From CAYZXK01 sp964482395 (GTDB taxonomy: Bacteria > Planctomycetota > Phycisphaerae > UBA1845 > Fen-1342), in the NCBI GenBank assembly GCA_964482395.1, contig CAYZXK010000116.1, forward strand, positions 1-18,574: 18,574 nucleotides of DNA. Direction: 5' to 3'. A program made the translations under genes and the position numbers. This document shows, piece after piece, positions 1 through 8,254 of this stretch (position 1 is the stretch's first letter; the number at the start of each line of letters is the position of its first letter). The notes below the pieces were generated by a model. The model had not been told where the DNA came from. It saw only the letters and a list, made by a program, of their open reading frames with translations, and did no database searches.

Positions 1-1
1 C

Positions 2-1477
2 CCCACCCCGGCCAGCCGACCGGACGCCGGTGCGGACAACCGCGAGTCGACCCCGCTCTTTACCCTCACCTCGGCCCTGGCCTACGCGCAGGCCCACCGT
101 CGCGAGTATCAGACCGCCAAGGAGGATCTCTACCTGGCGGCCCTGGCCTTGACGCTCGAACGGCACCTCTGGACGCCGATCTTCGCCGCCCAGCTCAAAG
201 AGGTGTACGGGAACTACGGGGAGGCCCAGAACTTCGACCAGGCCATGCGGACGGTGGCCGATTTGTCGGTTTCGCAGCGGCTGCCCTACGGCGGGAAATT
301 CACCGCCCAGATGATCAGCACCCTGATCCGGGACGTGAAGAAGACCATCACCGCCCAGGAGGGCAGCGGGCTGGTGCTCGGGCTGGAAGTGCCGTTGCTG
401 CGCGGGGCGGGACACGTGGCCCAGGAAACGCTGATCCAGTTGGAACGCGAGCTGACCTACTCGGTGCGGACTTTCGAGCGTTTTCGACGCCAGCAACTGG
501 TGTTGGTGGCCCAGGCCTACTTCGACCTGCTCCGGTCCAAGCAGCAGCTCATCGACAGCCGGCAGAACTACGACACGCTGGTCGAGCTGGTCGAGCGGGC
601 CCGGGCCCTCCAGGACACCGGCCAGGGCACCCTGCTGGACACGCAGCGGGCCGAACAGGCCATGCTCAACGCCGAGACCGGCCTGGAGAGCGCCCGCGAG
701 TCTTTCCGCTCGGACACTGACGATTTCAAGCTTCTGATTGGAATGCCGGTGGATCAGCCTCTGCGATCAGAGGACCTGGAGGATATCGAGACCATCGAGC
801 GGAAGATCGAAGCCGGCCTCTATCCGCTGCTGGCCCGGCCGCGGGGGGCCGAGGACGAGGAGCAGGCCATCGCGGTGGCGTTGCAGCGACGGCTCGACCT
901 GCGCACCTTCGCCGATCGCATCGATGATGCCCGGCGCGGCCTGGCCGTCAGTCGCAATGCCCTGCTGCCGGACCTGAACTGGAACTCGACCCTGAGCTTC
1001 GACACCGATCCGCAGCATTACAACCTGGGGGCTTTCGACTTCGCCCGAGCCAACTGGCGGACCGAGATCGCCCTGGGGCTGCCGCTGGAACGCATGGCCG
1101 AGCGCAACGCCCTGCGCAAGTCGCTGATCGACCTCCAGCGCGCTCAGCGGGCGCATCAGGAGCAGACCGAGCGGATCCGGGCCGAGATCCGCCGGGCGAT
1201 CAACCAGATCCGTTTGCAGGACCGAGTGCTGGAGATTCAGCAGCGGAACGTTCAGGTGGCCGAGGCCCGTCGCCAGTATGCCGAGCTCCAGTACGAAAAG
1301 GGTGAGATCAGCAACCGGGACAAGGTTGAAGCCGAGAACGAACTTCTGGCGGCCCGGAACCAGCTCAACCTGGCCAAGACCGCCGGCTGGGGCGCCGTGC
1401 TACAGTTCCGCCTGGCTACCGAGACGCTGCTGGTCGAAGAGGACGGCTCGCAGCAGCCCGACCCGGACTTGCCCTGA
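2..1477 (+). CDS. TolC-family outer-membrane efflux protein (5' end outside window)
   Basis: The frame is open from base 2 to a TGA at 1475-1477 (491 codons), so the true start lies upstream. The TTG at 149 is an internal leucine in a continuous helical stretch (ALAYAQAHRREYQTAKEDLY just before it), not a start. The protein has the TolC/OEP pattern: long amphipathic helices rich in Q, R, E and A, a first repeat with a polar beta segment (QRLPYGGKFTAQM), and a second repeat with PDLNWNSTLSFDTDP and later helices such as YAELQYEKGEISNRDKVEAE. TolC-family proteins form trimeric outer-membrane channels that work with inner-membrane pumps or type I secretion units through a periplasmic adaptor. 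No adaptor or pump gene lies downstream, because the next gene is convergent. Its partners, if adjacent, must be upstream. The family is clear; the substrate is unknown. Confidence 0.88.
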   Translation, partial: PTPASRPDAGADNRESTPLFTLTSALAYAQAHRREYQTAKEDLYLAALALTLERHLWTPIFAAQLKEVYGNYGEAQNFDQAMRTVADLSVSQRLPYGGKFTAQMISTLIRDVKKTITAQEGSGLVLGLEVPLLRGAGHVAQETLIQLERELTYSVRTFERFRRQQLVLVAQAYFDLLRSKQQLIDSRQNYDTLVELVERARALQDTGQGTLLDTQRAEQAMLNAETGLESARESFRSDTDDFKLLIGMPVDQPLRSEDLEDIETIERKIEAGLYPLLARPRGAEDEEQAIAVALQRRLDLRTFADRIDDARRGLAVSRNALLPDLNWNSTLSFDTDPQHYNLGAFDFARANWRTEIALGLPLERMAERNALRKSLIDLQRAQRAHQEQTERIRAEIRRAINQIRLQDRVLEIQQRNVQVAEARRQYAELQYEKGEISNRDKVEAENELLAARNQLNLAKTAGWGAVLQFRLATETLLVEEDGSQQPDPDLP

Positions 1478-1479
1478 TT

Positions 1480-1492
1480 GGCCGTACCGGCC
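1480..1492. terminator. Stem-loop between convergent genes
   Basis: The 37-base gap between the stop codons of the TolC-like gene and the phosphohexomutase gene holds an inverted repeat with arms GGCCG and CGGCC around a TAC loop. There is no T-tract on either strand, so a role as a bidirectional terminator is inferred from position only. Confidence 0.3.
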
Positions 1493-1514
1493 GGCGGACT
1501 CGGTGCTGGTTTGC

Positions 1515-3113
1515 TCAGTGCTCGACCGGTTTACCCAAGAGCGGCGTCAGCTCGGCCAGCTTCTCGGCCAGCAGCCGGTCGTTGCTGGCCTCCATGTTCA
1601 ACCGCAGCAGCGGCTCGGTGTTGGAGGCCCGCACATTGAACCACCAGTCCTCGTACTGGACCGTGACTCCGTCCAGATAGTCGATCTGGGCATCCTTGTA
1701 CTTGGCGGCGATCCGCTGGAAGGTGCCCTCCTTGTCATCGTTCTCGAAGTTGCGCTCGCCGCTGCTGGCATAGATGTTCAGCGGCTCGACCAGCTCGGCC
1801 AGCGACTTTCCGCTGCGGGTGAGGGTGTTGACTACCGCGATGAAAGCCAGGATGCCCGAGTCGCAGTAGTAGAAATCCCGGAAGTAGAAGTGCCCGCTTA
1901 GCTCGCCCCCGAAGACCGCGTTGTTCTCGGCCATGGCCCGTTTCATAAACACATGGCCGACCCGCTCCCGGCGTGGCAGGCCCCCGGCGCTGGTCACCGT
2001 CTCCGGGACGATCCGGCTGGAACGCAGGTCGTACACCACGGTGCAGCCCGGCCGCTCCCGGAGATACTCGCCGGCCAACAGGGCGGTGATCAGGTCGTTG
2101 CGGACGATCTGGGCATCCCCGTCCACGAAGACACAGCGGTCGGCGTCCCCGTCGAAGCAGGCTCCGAAGTCGGCCTGATGTTCCCGGACCGCCGCCTGAA
2201 GCTGGGCCAGATTGGCCGGCACCAACGGGTTGGGCGGATGCACAAACTCCCCGTTGTGCTCGAAATTCAGCGGAATGATGTTCAGGTTGGGCACCCCGGC
2301 CAGGATGATCGGCAGCCACCTGCCGGCCATCCCGTTGGAAGCGTCCACCACTACCCGCAGCGGCCGCGGCGTCCGCAGGTAGCGATGCAGGAAATTGCGA
2401 TACGGCTCCGACAAATCCATAGTGCGGATCGGGCTCAATTGGGGAACCACGTGCCGCGAGACGGCCCGCGCCAGACGCTGAATCTCCTTCAGCCCCGTCT
2501 CGATTCCGATCGGCTTGCCCTTGGCCCCGCAGATCTTGAACCCGTTGTAATTCGCCGGATTATGGCTGGCCGTGGTCTGCACGCCCCCGCAGCAGGGCAT
2601 GTAGTTGGTAGCGAAATAGATCTGGGGCGTGTCGATCAGTCCGATATCAATCACCGGCGAGCCGACCGAAGCCGCCCCCTCCATGAAAGCCTGACAGAGC
2701 CGCTTGCTCGATTTGCGCATGTCCCGGCCAACAATCAGGGTGTTCATCTTGGAGTCGCTGCGGTCGTAGCCCGTGAGCGTGGTGCGCAGGAACTGGGCGG
2801 TGGCGTTCCCGATCCGCCAGGCCAGGTCCTCGTTCAGCGGCTCGGGCACCGTCGCCCGCACATCGTAGGCCTTGAACACCTGCTCGATCACGTCCACTTT
2901 TTCCATCTCCAGTACGCTGCGGGGTGGAGGTCGGACGCCGGCCGGGCCTGAGGGTGCGTAGTAGGGTGTCCGCCCCTGCTCGTCATCGTTGAAGCGGCAG
3001 CCGGGGCACTTGCGATAGTTGGCCCGCCGCCGACCAATGCAGATCGCCTCGGTGATCTTGATATGCTCCTCGCCAGGGCAAAATCGCTCGTAGTCCGCGG
3101 ACTTATCCGCCAC
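1515..3113 (-). CDS. Phosphomannomutase/phosphoglucomutase with Cys-rich N-terminal extension
   Basis: Alpha-D-phosphohexomutase of the PMM/PGM (AlgC/ManB-like) class, interconverting hexose 6- and 1-phosphates for nucleotide-sugar synthesis in the cytoplasm. With the start used here (532 aa), all four family signatures are present: phosphoserine loop TTASHNP (Ser183), metal loop DGDADRC (Asp321/323/325), sugar loop GELSGH (404-408 region) and C-terminal phosphate loop RASNTEPLLR (from Arg495). The normal enzyme begins near MEKVDVIEQVFKAYDVR (ATG at 2906). About 70 extra residues precede it and contain Cys12, Cys25, Cys36 and Cys39 (the last pair as CPGC), which looks like a small zinc-binding module. 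I chose GTG at 3113 because GGGAG lies 7 bases upstream (3121-3125). An in-frame TTG at 3131 and the ATG at 2906 are alternatives. The core function is secure; the choice of mannose or glucose and the role of the extension are not. Confidence 0.9.
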   Translation of the reverse strand: MADKSADYERFCPGEEHIKITEAICIGRRRANYRKCPGCRFNDDEQGRTPYYAPSGPAGVRPPPRSVLEMEKVDVIEQVFKAYDVRATVPEPLNEDLAWRIGNATAQFLRTTLTGYDRSDSKMNTLIVGRDMRKSSKRLCQAFMEGAASVGSPVIDIGLIDTPQIYFATNYMPCCGGVQTTASHNPANYNGFKICGAKGKPIGIETGLKEIQRLARAVSRHVVPQLSPIRTMDLSEPYRNFLHRYLRTPRPLRVVVDASNGMAGRWLPIILAGVPNLNIIPLNFEHNGEFVHPPNPLVPANLAQLQAAVREHQADFGACFDGDADRCVFVDGDAQIVRNDLITALLAGEYLRERPGCTVVYDLRSSRIVPETVTSAGGLPRRERVGHVFMKRAMAENNAVFGGELSGHFYFRDFYYCDSGILAFIAVVNTLTRSGKSLAELVEPLNIYASSGERNFENDDKEGTFQRIAAKYKDAQIDYLDGVTVQYEDWWFNVRASNTEPLLRLNMEASNDRLLAEKLAELTPLLGKPVEH

Positions 3114-3237
3114 GTCTATGCTCCCGTCCAACCCATACGCGATGCTAGCAGACTGCCGCCCGCCCGGCTACCCTCGCGACCTGTGCCACCGGGCTCGGGT
3201 CGCGGCCCAAAGGGCGCAAGCCGGCCCGGGCCGCCTA

Positions 3238-3879
3238 TCACTGGCCCTGCCCCGCCGGATCGGCCGGCTCCAACGGTGCGGCGGCCCCGGCCGAGGCGGA
3301 TCGCATTGCTCGCCGCGCCCGAAGCCTGCGACGAAGCTCCAGCCCCACCAGCCCCGCGAACAGTAGTGCGAACCCTATCAGGCCGGCGTAGCTTTCGATC
3401 TTCTCCGGCGCCACCGGCAGCGTTACGCCGGTCACGACCGTCGACGTGCCGTCGGCGAAACGGATCAGAAACTCGCCCTTGCCCACCCGCGCGCTGATGA
3501 CCGCCATCCGAAGCCCGAACTCCGCGCTGCCGTACCGTGGAATGCCCTCCTTGGGCGAGTCCACCCAGGCCGTGCACACCCCGGGTCGATCGGGCACCCC
3601 GACATTGACCAGATAAGTGGCCTCCCTCTTCCAGCCTGGCGGGGTCAGAAACATGTCGCCGTGGTAGTGACCGAACTGCACAAACACGATCGGCGAGTCA
3701 TAGTAGTTCGTTATCGTCCAGCGGTAGCTTCCGCTGGCATCGACGCCCCCGCTGACGGTGACCTTCTTCTCGTCGGCGGCGCAAGGCACGGCCAGAGCGA
3801 CCCAGCCGACCGCGGCCAACCACCCCGCCACCCGCAGCAGAGTCTTCGGGTCCGGCCTTGTGATAAACCTGAAGTACAT
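3238..3879 (-). CDS. Exported, C-terminally membrane-anchored protein of unknown function
   Basis: The 213-aa product was not assigned to a named family. A signal-peptide-like start (basic segment, then a hydrophobic stretch at about 15-32, possible cleavage after VPCAA at 35) is followed by a soluble, probably beta-rich domain (about 36-162, with NYYDSPIVFVQFGHYHGDMF). One transmembrane helix lies at about 163-181, followed by a very basic tail (ELRRRLRARRAMR). This predicts a protein anchored in the cytoplasmic membrane with its main domain outside. The ATG at 3879 is only 9 bases after the stop of the upstream large membrane protein gene. Its Shine-Dalgarno (GAGG) overlaps that stop, so the two are probably translationally coupled and functionally linked. 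Two short inner cysteines (33 and 102) are present. Confidence 0.72.
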   Translation of the reverse strand: MYFRFITRPDPKTLLRVAGWLAAVGWVALAVPCAADEKKVTVSGGVDASGSYRWTITNYYDSPIVFVQFGHYHGDMFLTPPGWKREATYLVNVGVPDRPGVCTAWVDSPKEGIPRYGSAEFGLRMAVISARVGKGEFLIRFADGTSTVVTGVTLPVAPEKIESYAGLIGFALLFAGLVGLELRRRLRARRAMRSASAGAAAPLEPADPAGQGQ

Positions 3880-3888
3880 GCCTACGCC

Positions 3889-5970
3889 TCAGTCGCCGGC
3901 CGTCTCCACCAGCCGCCAAACGCGGGCCTGGTCGTCCGCGTACAGCCGATCGAAGCGCGTCCGGTCGTCGAACTGCGACATGCTACCATAGCGCTGCCGC
4001 TCCGGCTCGCCGGCCAGCACGTGGGTCACCCCCGCCTGGCGCAGGATCTCATACGCGACCGCGCTCGAATTGGTCGACAAAGCCCGCTGAACCTCGCTGA
4101 AGACCCGCCGCATCCCCTCCGGATCCCGCGGGTAAAAAACCCGCACGTGCGGGTTGCCCGGATCCGCCACGCCCACGCGTCGGTCGGTCAGTTGCGGAAG
4201 CGTCACACGCCGGACCGGATCGCCCTGCACTACCGCGTCGGGCGAGGTGTGCTCCCGCAGGAAGCGAACAGCGCCGGCATCGGACCAATCGCCGGTCCGC
4301 CAAAAGAGCGTTCGGGCCGCCATCATCGGGGCCTCGTACAGACCGACCGGCAGTCCCAGCAGCAACCCGAGCGCCAGCACCGGCTTACTCCAGGGCCTGG
4401 CCCAGCGGCGTATCAACCCGCCGTCCACCAGCAGCCCGGCACATATCGCCGCCAACACCTGGGTTGGCATGACCGCGATCCGAAAACCGTAGTCGATCGG
4501 ACTGTGCTGGCTTCGCACGGTCAGGAAGGCGGCCACGCCCAGGAGGCTGGCCAGGATGAGCAGTCGCAGGCCGCGGTCATGCCAGAGGCCAGACCAGCCG
4601 GCCCGGCTCAGCAGGACGACCGCCGCCCCCGGCAAACCAAACTCCACCAGCAGCAACCACGGTGCGTCCAACAGGTTAGCCAAAACTCCGGGCGGCGCCA
4701 GCCACCCCAGCAAGGCCCAGTCGAAGCGATCCCAGCGCGCTGTAAGATTCCCCGGGAACCGCGCGTCCATCTCCGCGTACCCCGCCCCTTGCGGCAGCAT
4801 CAGCAGCAGGGCCAGCAGGGTCAGGCCGCCCATCGCCGCCGCCAGTTGGCGGCGAGCTGCCCGCTCACGCCACACTTCGCTTGCTGCCCAAATGGCCGCC
4901 GCCGGAAAGATGCTCATCGCCAGATACACGCTGCTGCCGAAAAGGGACGCGGCCAGCAGTGGGGCCGCCAGCAGCCAGCCCGGGGAACGCGGCGCCTGCC
5001 GCAACCAGATGATGCTCAGCAGCAGAGCCAGCGTGGCGGCGATGTGCTGGGGACACCACTGATACTGGGTCATCAAGTTGTGAATCCGCCACGGCACGGG
5101 TGTCCAGGAATCCAGAACAACCACCCCTCGCCTGCCCGCCAGCATACGAACCAAAACCGGGATGATATCCCATGCCCCCACTACGCTGACGCAGGTCGCG
5201 GCCAGCAGCGCCCCGCCCGGCCGACCCGGCCCCAGGATCGTTCCGGCCAGCAGGTATACCGTACCCACGAAAACCATTGCCAGCACCGCGCTGCTGAAGC
5301 CGAAGGCCAGGCCGATTGAGACCCGATCGCCGGTCAGTTTCCGCAGGGCCGCCGGCAGCAAGTGGTGATAGTGGTAGTAGTAATAAGGCGTAGCACTTTC
5401 GTCCGCATAAAAGATGCTATGGAGCGGGAGCGGGTATCGCTCCAGCGACCATAGTATTGCGTGGTGTTTGATGTAGTCGTGGGCCGGACGCGGGTTCAGT
5501 CGCCCGCCGGCCTCCGGCAGCCAGTAAGACCCGAAGGTGCAGATACCGACGTAGATGACCAATCCGGCCAGCCCGGCCCGGTATCTGATCGGCCTCTTGG
5601 GGCCCACCGCGCAAGCCACCGGATTCCTGCACGCCACAGCCCACAGCAGCAGGTTCAGCCCGCTAGACAGCACCCAGACTGCCAGCCGCTCATTCGACCA
5701 CCTCCACAGCCAATCCAGGGGAATGGGCATCAGCACCATAGCGGCCGCGACCGCCACGCAGCCGGCGCCCGGAAGCTCGCTTATCGGTCGCCAGAGGCGT
5801 ATCACGGCCCGCCCCGGCAGCCACAGCAGCAGGACGGCGGCAGCGGGAAACGAGATCCAAGCGACCGGGCTCCAGCAACCCAGAGCCGCAGCCAACAACA
5901 GCCCCAAGTGGCCGACCGCCGAAACGGTCGGGTCGCGGCCGAAAACTTTCATAAATGCCGTCACTTGCAC
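3889..5970 (-). CDS. Large polytopic membrane protein, YYY/DUF2298-like, possible GT-C glycosyltransferase
   Basis: The 693-aa protein has roughly a dozen hydrophobic segments through residue ~555 and a soluble C-terminal domain (about 557-693). A polar loop RPAHDYIKHH (162-170) and a tyrosine/histidine-rich motif PYYYYHYHHLLPA (195-206) resemble the conserved YYY region of DUF2298 membrane proteins. The C-terminal pattern (YEILRQAGVTHVLAGEPER ... RFDRLYADDQARVWRL) also resembles the end of that family. These proteins have the general build of GT-C enzymes, which use lipid-linked sugar donors at the membrane, but no catalytic residue can be proved here. The GTG at 5970 gives the full frame; the ATG at 5952 is an equally possible start, because neither has a strong ribosome-binding site. 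It is the first gene of a two-gene unit with the 213-aa protein and is divergent from the Fe-S oxidoreductase gene. Confidence 0.75.
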   Translation of the reverse strand: MQVTAFMKVFGRDPTVSAVGHLGLLLAAALGCWSPVAWISFPAAAVLLLWLPGRAVIRLWRPISELPGAGCVAVAAAMVLMPIPLDWLWRWSNERLAVWVLSSGLNLLLWAVACRNPVACAVGPKRPIRYRAGLAGLVIYVGICTFGSYWLPEAGGRLNPRPAHDYIKHHAILWSLERYPLPLHSIFYADESATPYYYYHYHHLLPAALRKLTGDRVSIGLAFGFSSAVLAMVFVGTVYLLAGTILGPGRPGGALLAATCVSVVGAWDIIPVLVRMLAGRRGVVVLDSWTPVPWRIHNLMTQYQWCPQHIAATLALLLSIIWLRQAPRSPGWLLAAPLLAASLFGSSVYLAMSIFPAAAIWAASEVWRERAARRQLAAAMGGLTLLALLLMLPQGAGYAEMDARFPGNLTARWDRFDWALLGWLAPPGVLANLLDAPWLLLVEFGLPGAAVVLLSRAGWSGLWHDRGLRLLILASLLGVAAFLTVRSQHSPIDYGFRIAVMPTQVLAAICAGLLVDGGLIRRWARPWSKPVLALGLLLGLPVGLYEAPMMAARTLFWRTGDWSDAGAVRFLREHTSPDAVVQGDPVRRVTLPQLTDRRVGVADPGNPHVRVFYPRDPEGMRRVFSEVQRALSTNSSAVAYEILRQAGVTHVLAGEPERQRYGSMSQFDDRTRFDRLYADDQARVWRLVETAGD

Positions 5971-6103
5971 GCTCTGTCGCGGACCCAGGCCGGCAGTTTA
6001 ACCCGGCTGTACCCGGCTTCCAGCACGTGCATCCCCTCACCAGCCGGCAGCCGCTTGGGGCCCGTCAAGTCCGCGCTACCGCCCGCGGACACGCCTCAAA
6101 GCC

Positions 6104-6132
6104 CTGGCGGGCGCCGCCCCGGCTGCTATCAT
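6104..6132 (+). promoter_or_regulatory. Candidate extended -10 promoter for the Fe-S oxidoreductase gene
   Basis: The -10 hexamer TATCAT at 6127-6132 is preceded by TGC, making an extended -10. A weak -35 (CTGGCG, 6104-6109) lies 17 bases upstream. Transcription would start about 33 bases before the ATG at 6172. It sits in the 201-base gap between divergent genes. The call rests on motif and position only. Confidence 0.4.
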
Positions 6133-6171
6133 TCCGCTTCGCACACTGACACGCTGTAAGCAGGTAGGACC

Positions 6172-8220
6172 ATGAACTGGATCGCGATGACCTTGCTCCT
6201 GGCGGTCAGCCTGACCGGGTTCGCCTATTCGGCCAGCCGCCGCTGGCGACTGATGCTGGTAGCCAAACGCCCAGAGAACCGGACCGACCAGATCGGCCAA
6301 CGCCTCTGGGGAGTGCTCATGTATGTCTTCGCCCAGAAGCGAATGGTGCGCTATCCGCTGGCCGGCTGGGCACACATCATCGTCTTTTTCGGCTTTCTGG
6401 TGCTGTTGCTCAACTCGCTGATCCTGTGGGGACGCGGCTACGTCCCGGACTTCAACTTCTGGGTCTTCGGACCGCATCAGCCGCTAGGCGCCATCTACGC
6501 CCTGCTGCGCGACATCTTCACCTTCCTGGTCATCGTCGGCGTGCTGATCTTCTTCTACAACCGGGTGATCGCCCGACTCAGCCGCCTGACGCTGAATTTC
6601 GAAGGACTGCTGATTCTAACGATCATCTTCACCATGATGATCGCCGACCTGGTCTACGAAGGGGTGGAGCTGAACCGCGAGCAGGCCGGCTTCCGGGCCG
6701 GAATGCCCTTCGCCTCGATCACGGCGGCGATTCTGTCGCCACTGCCCGCCGGCGCCCAAAACGTCCTCTGGCAAGTCGGATTCTGGGCCCACTCGGCCCT
6801 GGTGCTGATCTTTCTGAACCTCCTGCCCTACGGAAAGCACTTCCACGTCCTGACCGTGCTGCCGAACGTGCTGACCCGTCGCTTGACCCCACTGGGCCAC
6901 CTCAGCCCGATCACCGATATCGAAGGCAGACTCGAACGCGAGGAGACGTTGGGAGTCAAGCGCATCCAGGACTTCAGTTGGAAGGACGTGCTCGACTTCT
7001 ACACCTGCACCGAGTGCGGCCGCTGCACCGACAACTGCCCGGCCAACAACACCGGCAAACTCCTCTCACCCAAGCACCTGATCAACAACTTGCGCGACCA
7101 TCTGTACAGCCGGGCGGGAGAGCTGATCGGGTCGAGCCGGCGGCAACCGCCTGCCGAACAGCCGGCCTCCGGCGCCGCCGAGCAGGACCACCCGCTGGTC
7201 CCGGACTGCATCAAGCCCGAGGTCCTCTGGGCCTGCACCAGTTGCGCCGCCTGCGAGGAGGAATGCCCGGTCTTCATTTCGTTCATCGACAAGATCGTGG
7301 ACATGAGGCGCAACCTGGTGATGGAGCGTGGGGAACTGCCCGAGCAGTTGCAGACCGCGTTTCGTGGACTGGAGACCGCCGGCAACCCGTACAGCTACCC
7401 TAACGAGCGACGGGCCGAGTGGGCCGAGGGACTGGATGTCCCGTTGATGGCCGACCAGCCGGATGTCGAAATGCTGTACTGGGTCGGCTGCGCGGCCTCG
7501 TTCGACGACCGGTCACGGAAAATCGCCCGGGCCTTGGCTCAACTGCTCAAAACTGCCGGGGTACGCTTCGCGATCCTGGGGCCGGAGGAACAGTGCAATG
7601 GCGACCCGGCCCGCCGGGCGGGCAATGAGTACCTGTTCCAGACCCTGGCTGCGGCTAATATCGAGACCCTGAACCGTTACAAAGTCAAGAAAATCGTCAC
7701 CGCCTGCCCCCACTGTTACAACACGCTCCGCAACGAGTACCCCGACTTCGGCGGCCGCTACGAAGTGCTTCACCACGTCACGCTGCTGGCCGAGCTGATC
7801 CGTACTGGCCGACTCACTCCACAGCGACCGGTGGACGCCCGGGTGGTCTATCACGATGCCTGCTACCTCGGCCGGCACAACGGGCTGTACGAGCCGCCAC
7901 GTCAGGTGCTTCGGGCCATCCCCGGTCTGTGCCTGCTGGAGGCCGACCAGACTCGCGACCGCGGGATGTGCTGCGGGGCCGGCGGAGCTCAGATGTGGAA
8001 GGAAGAGGAACCCGGCCACGCCCGCGTCAACCACACTCGACTCCGACAGCTCATGACCGCACTGCCGCCGGCGGGGGCCGATCGCGGCATCGCCTCAGCC
8101 TGCCCATTCTGCAAGACCATGCTCACTGACGCCCTGGGCGCCGAGGGACACGAGAACGTACTCCAGCTCGACATTGCCGAGTTGTTGTGGGAATCGGTCC
8201 GAACCGATCAGAGCCAATAA
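6172..8220 (+). CDS. Membrane-bound Fe-S oxidoreductase (NarI/HdrE-like membrane domain fused to HdrD/GlpC-like domains)
   Basis: The 682-aa protein likely passes electrons between a membrane quinone or menaquinone pool and a soluble partner. Residues 1 to about 230 hold several transmembrane helices with histidines typical of haem-b ligands (WAHIIVFFGF; FWAHSALVLIFLNLLPYGKHFHV), as in nitrate-reductase gamma and HdrE subunits. Two 4Fe-4S motifs follow: C279-C282-C285-C289P and C355-C358-C361-C365P. Then come two CCG-type (DUF224) domains: C475NGDPARRAGNE with C512PHC515, and HDAC564 with C600C601GAGG and C644PFC647. This architecture matches Fe-S proteins found beside electron-transfer flavoproteins or acyl-CoA dehydrogenases, but no such gene is next to it here. 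The ATG start has AGG 7 bases upstream. The family is firm; the physiological partner is unknown. Confidence 0.88.
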   Translation: MNWIAMTLLLAVSLTGFAYSASRRWRLMLVAKRPENRTDQIGQRLWGVLMYVFAQKRMVRYPLAGWAHIIVFFGFLVLLLNSLILWGRGYVPDFNFWVFGPHQPLGAIYALLRDIFTFLVIVGVLIFFYNRVIARLSRLTLNFEGLLILTIIFTMMIADLVYEGVELNREQAGFRAGMPFASITAAILSPLPAGAQNVLWQVGFWAHSALVLIFLNLLPYGKHFHVLTVLPNVLTRRLTPLGHLSPITDIEGRLEREETLGVKRIQDFSWKDVLDFYTCTECGRCTDNCPANNTGKLLSPKHLINNLRDHLYSRAGELIGSSRRQPPAEQPASGAAEQDHPLVPDCIKPEVLWACTSCAACEEECPVFISFIDKIVDMRRNLVMERGELPEQLQTAFRGLETAGNPYSYPNERRAEWAEGLDVPLMADQPDVEMLYWVGCAASFDDRSRKIARALAQLLKTAGVRFAILGPEEQCNGDPARRAGNEYLFQTLAAANIETLNRYKVKKIVTACPHCYNTLRNEYPDFGGRYEVLHHVTLLAELIRTGRLTPQRPVDARVVYHDACYLGRHNGLYEPPRQVLRAIPGLCLLEADQTRDRGMCCGAGGAQMWKEEEPGHARVNHTRLRQLMTALPPAGADRGIASACPFCKTMLTDALGAEGHENVLQLDIAELLWESVRTDQSQ

Positions 8221-8236
8221 GCTTCGGTTACCCGGC

Positions 8237-8254
8237 CCGGGTCCGGCGGACCGG
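8237..8254. terminator. Stem-loop between convergent genes
   Basis: The 34-base gap between the Fe-S oxidoreductase and TPR protein genes holds arms GGTCC (8240-8244) and GGACC (8248-8252) around GGC, extendable by two pairs across a one-base bulge. There is no T-tract. A terminator role is inferred from the convergent position. Confidence 0.3.

Noticed and set aside
1953..2951. 332-aa open frame on the plus strand
   Set aside because: It is antisense to the phosphohexomutase gene, whose four family motifs are intact on the other strand.
3661..5319. 552-aa open frame on the plus strand
   Set aside because: It lies antisense within the 693-aa membrane protein gene. Its translation is dominated by Q, R, P and H with no domain pattern, as expected for a shadow frame in GC-rich DNA.
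6426..7403. 325-aa open frame on the plus strand
   Set aside because: It is an overlapping frame within the Fe-S oxidoreductase gene, rich in arginine and proline, with no start context or family pattern.
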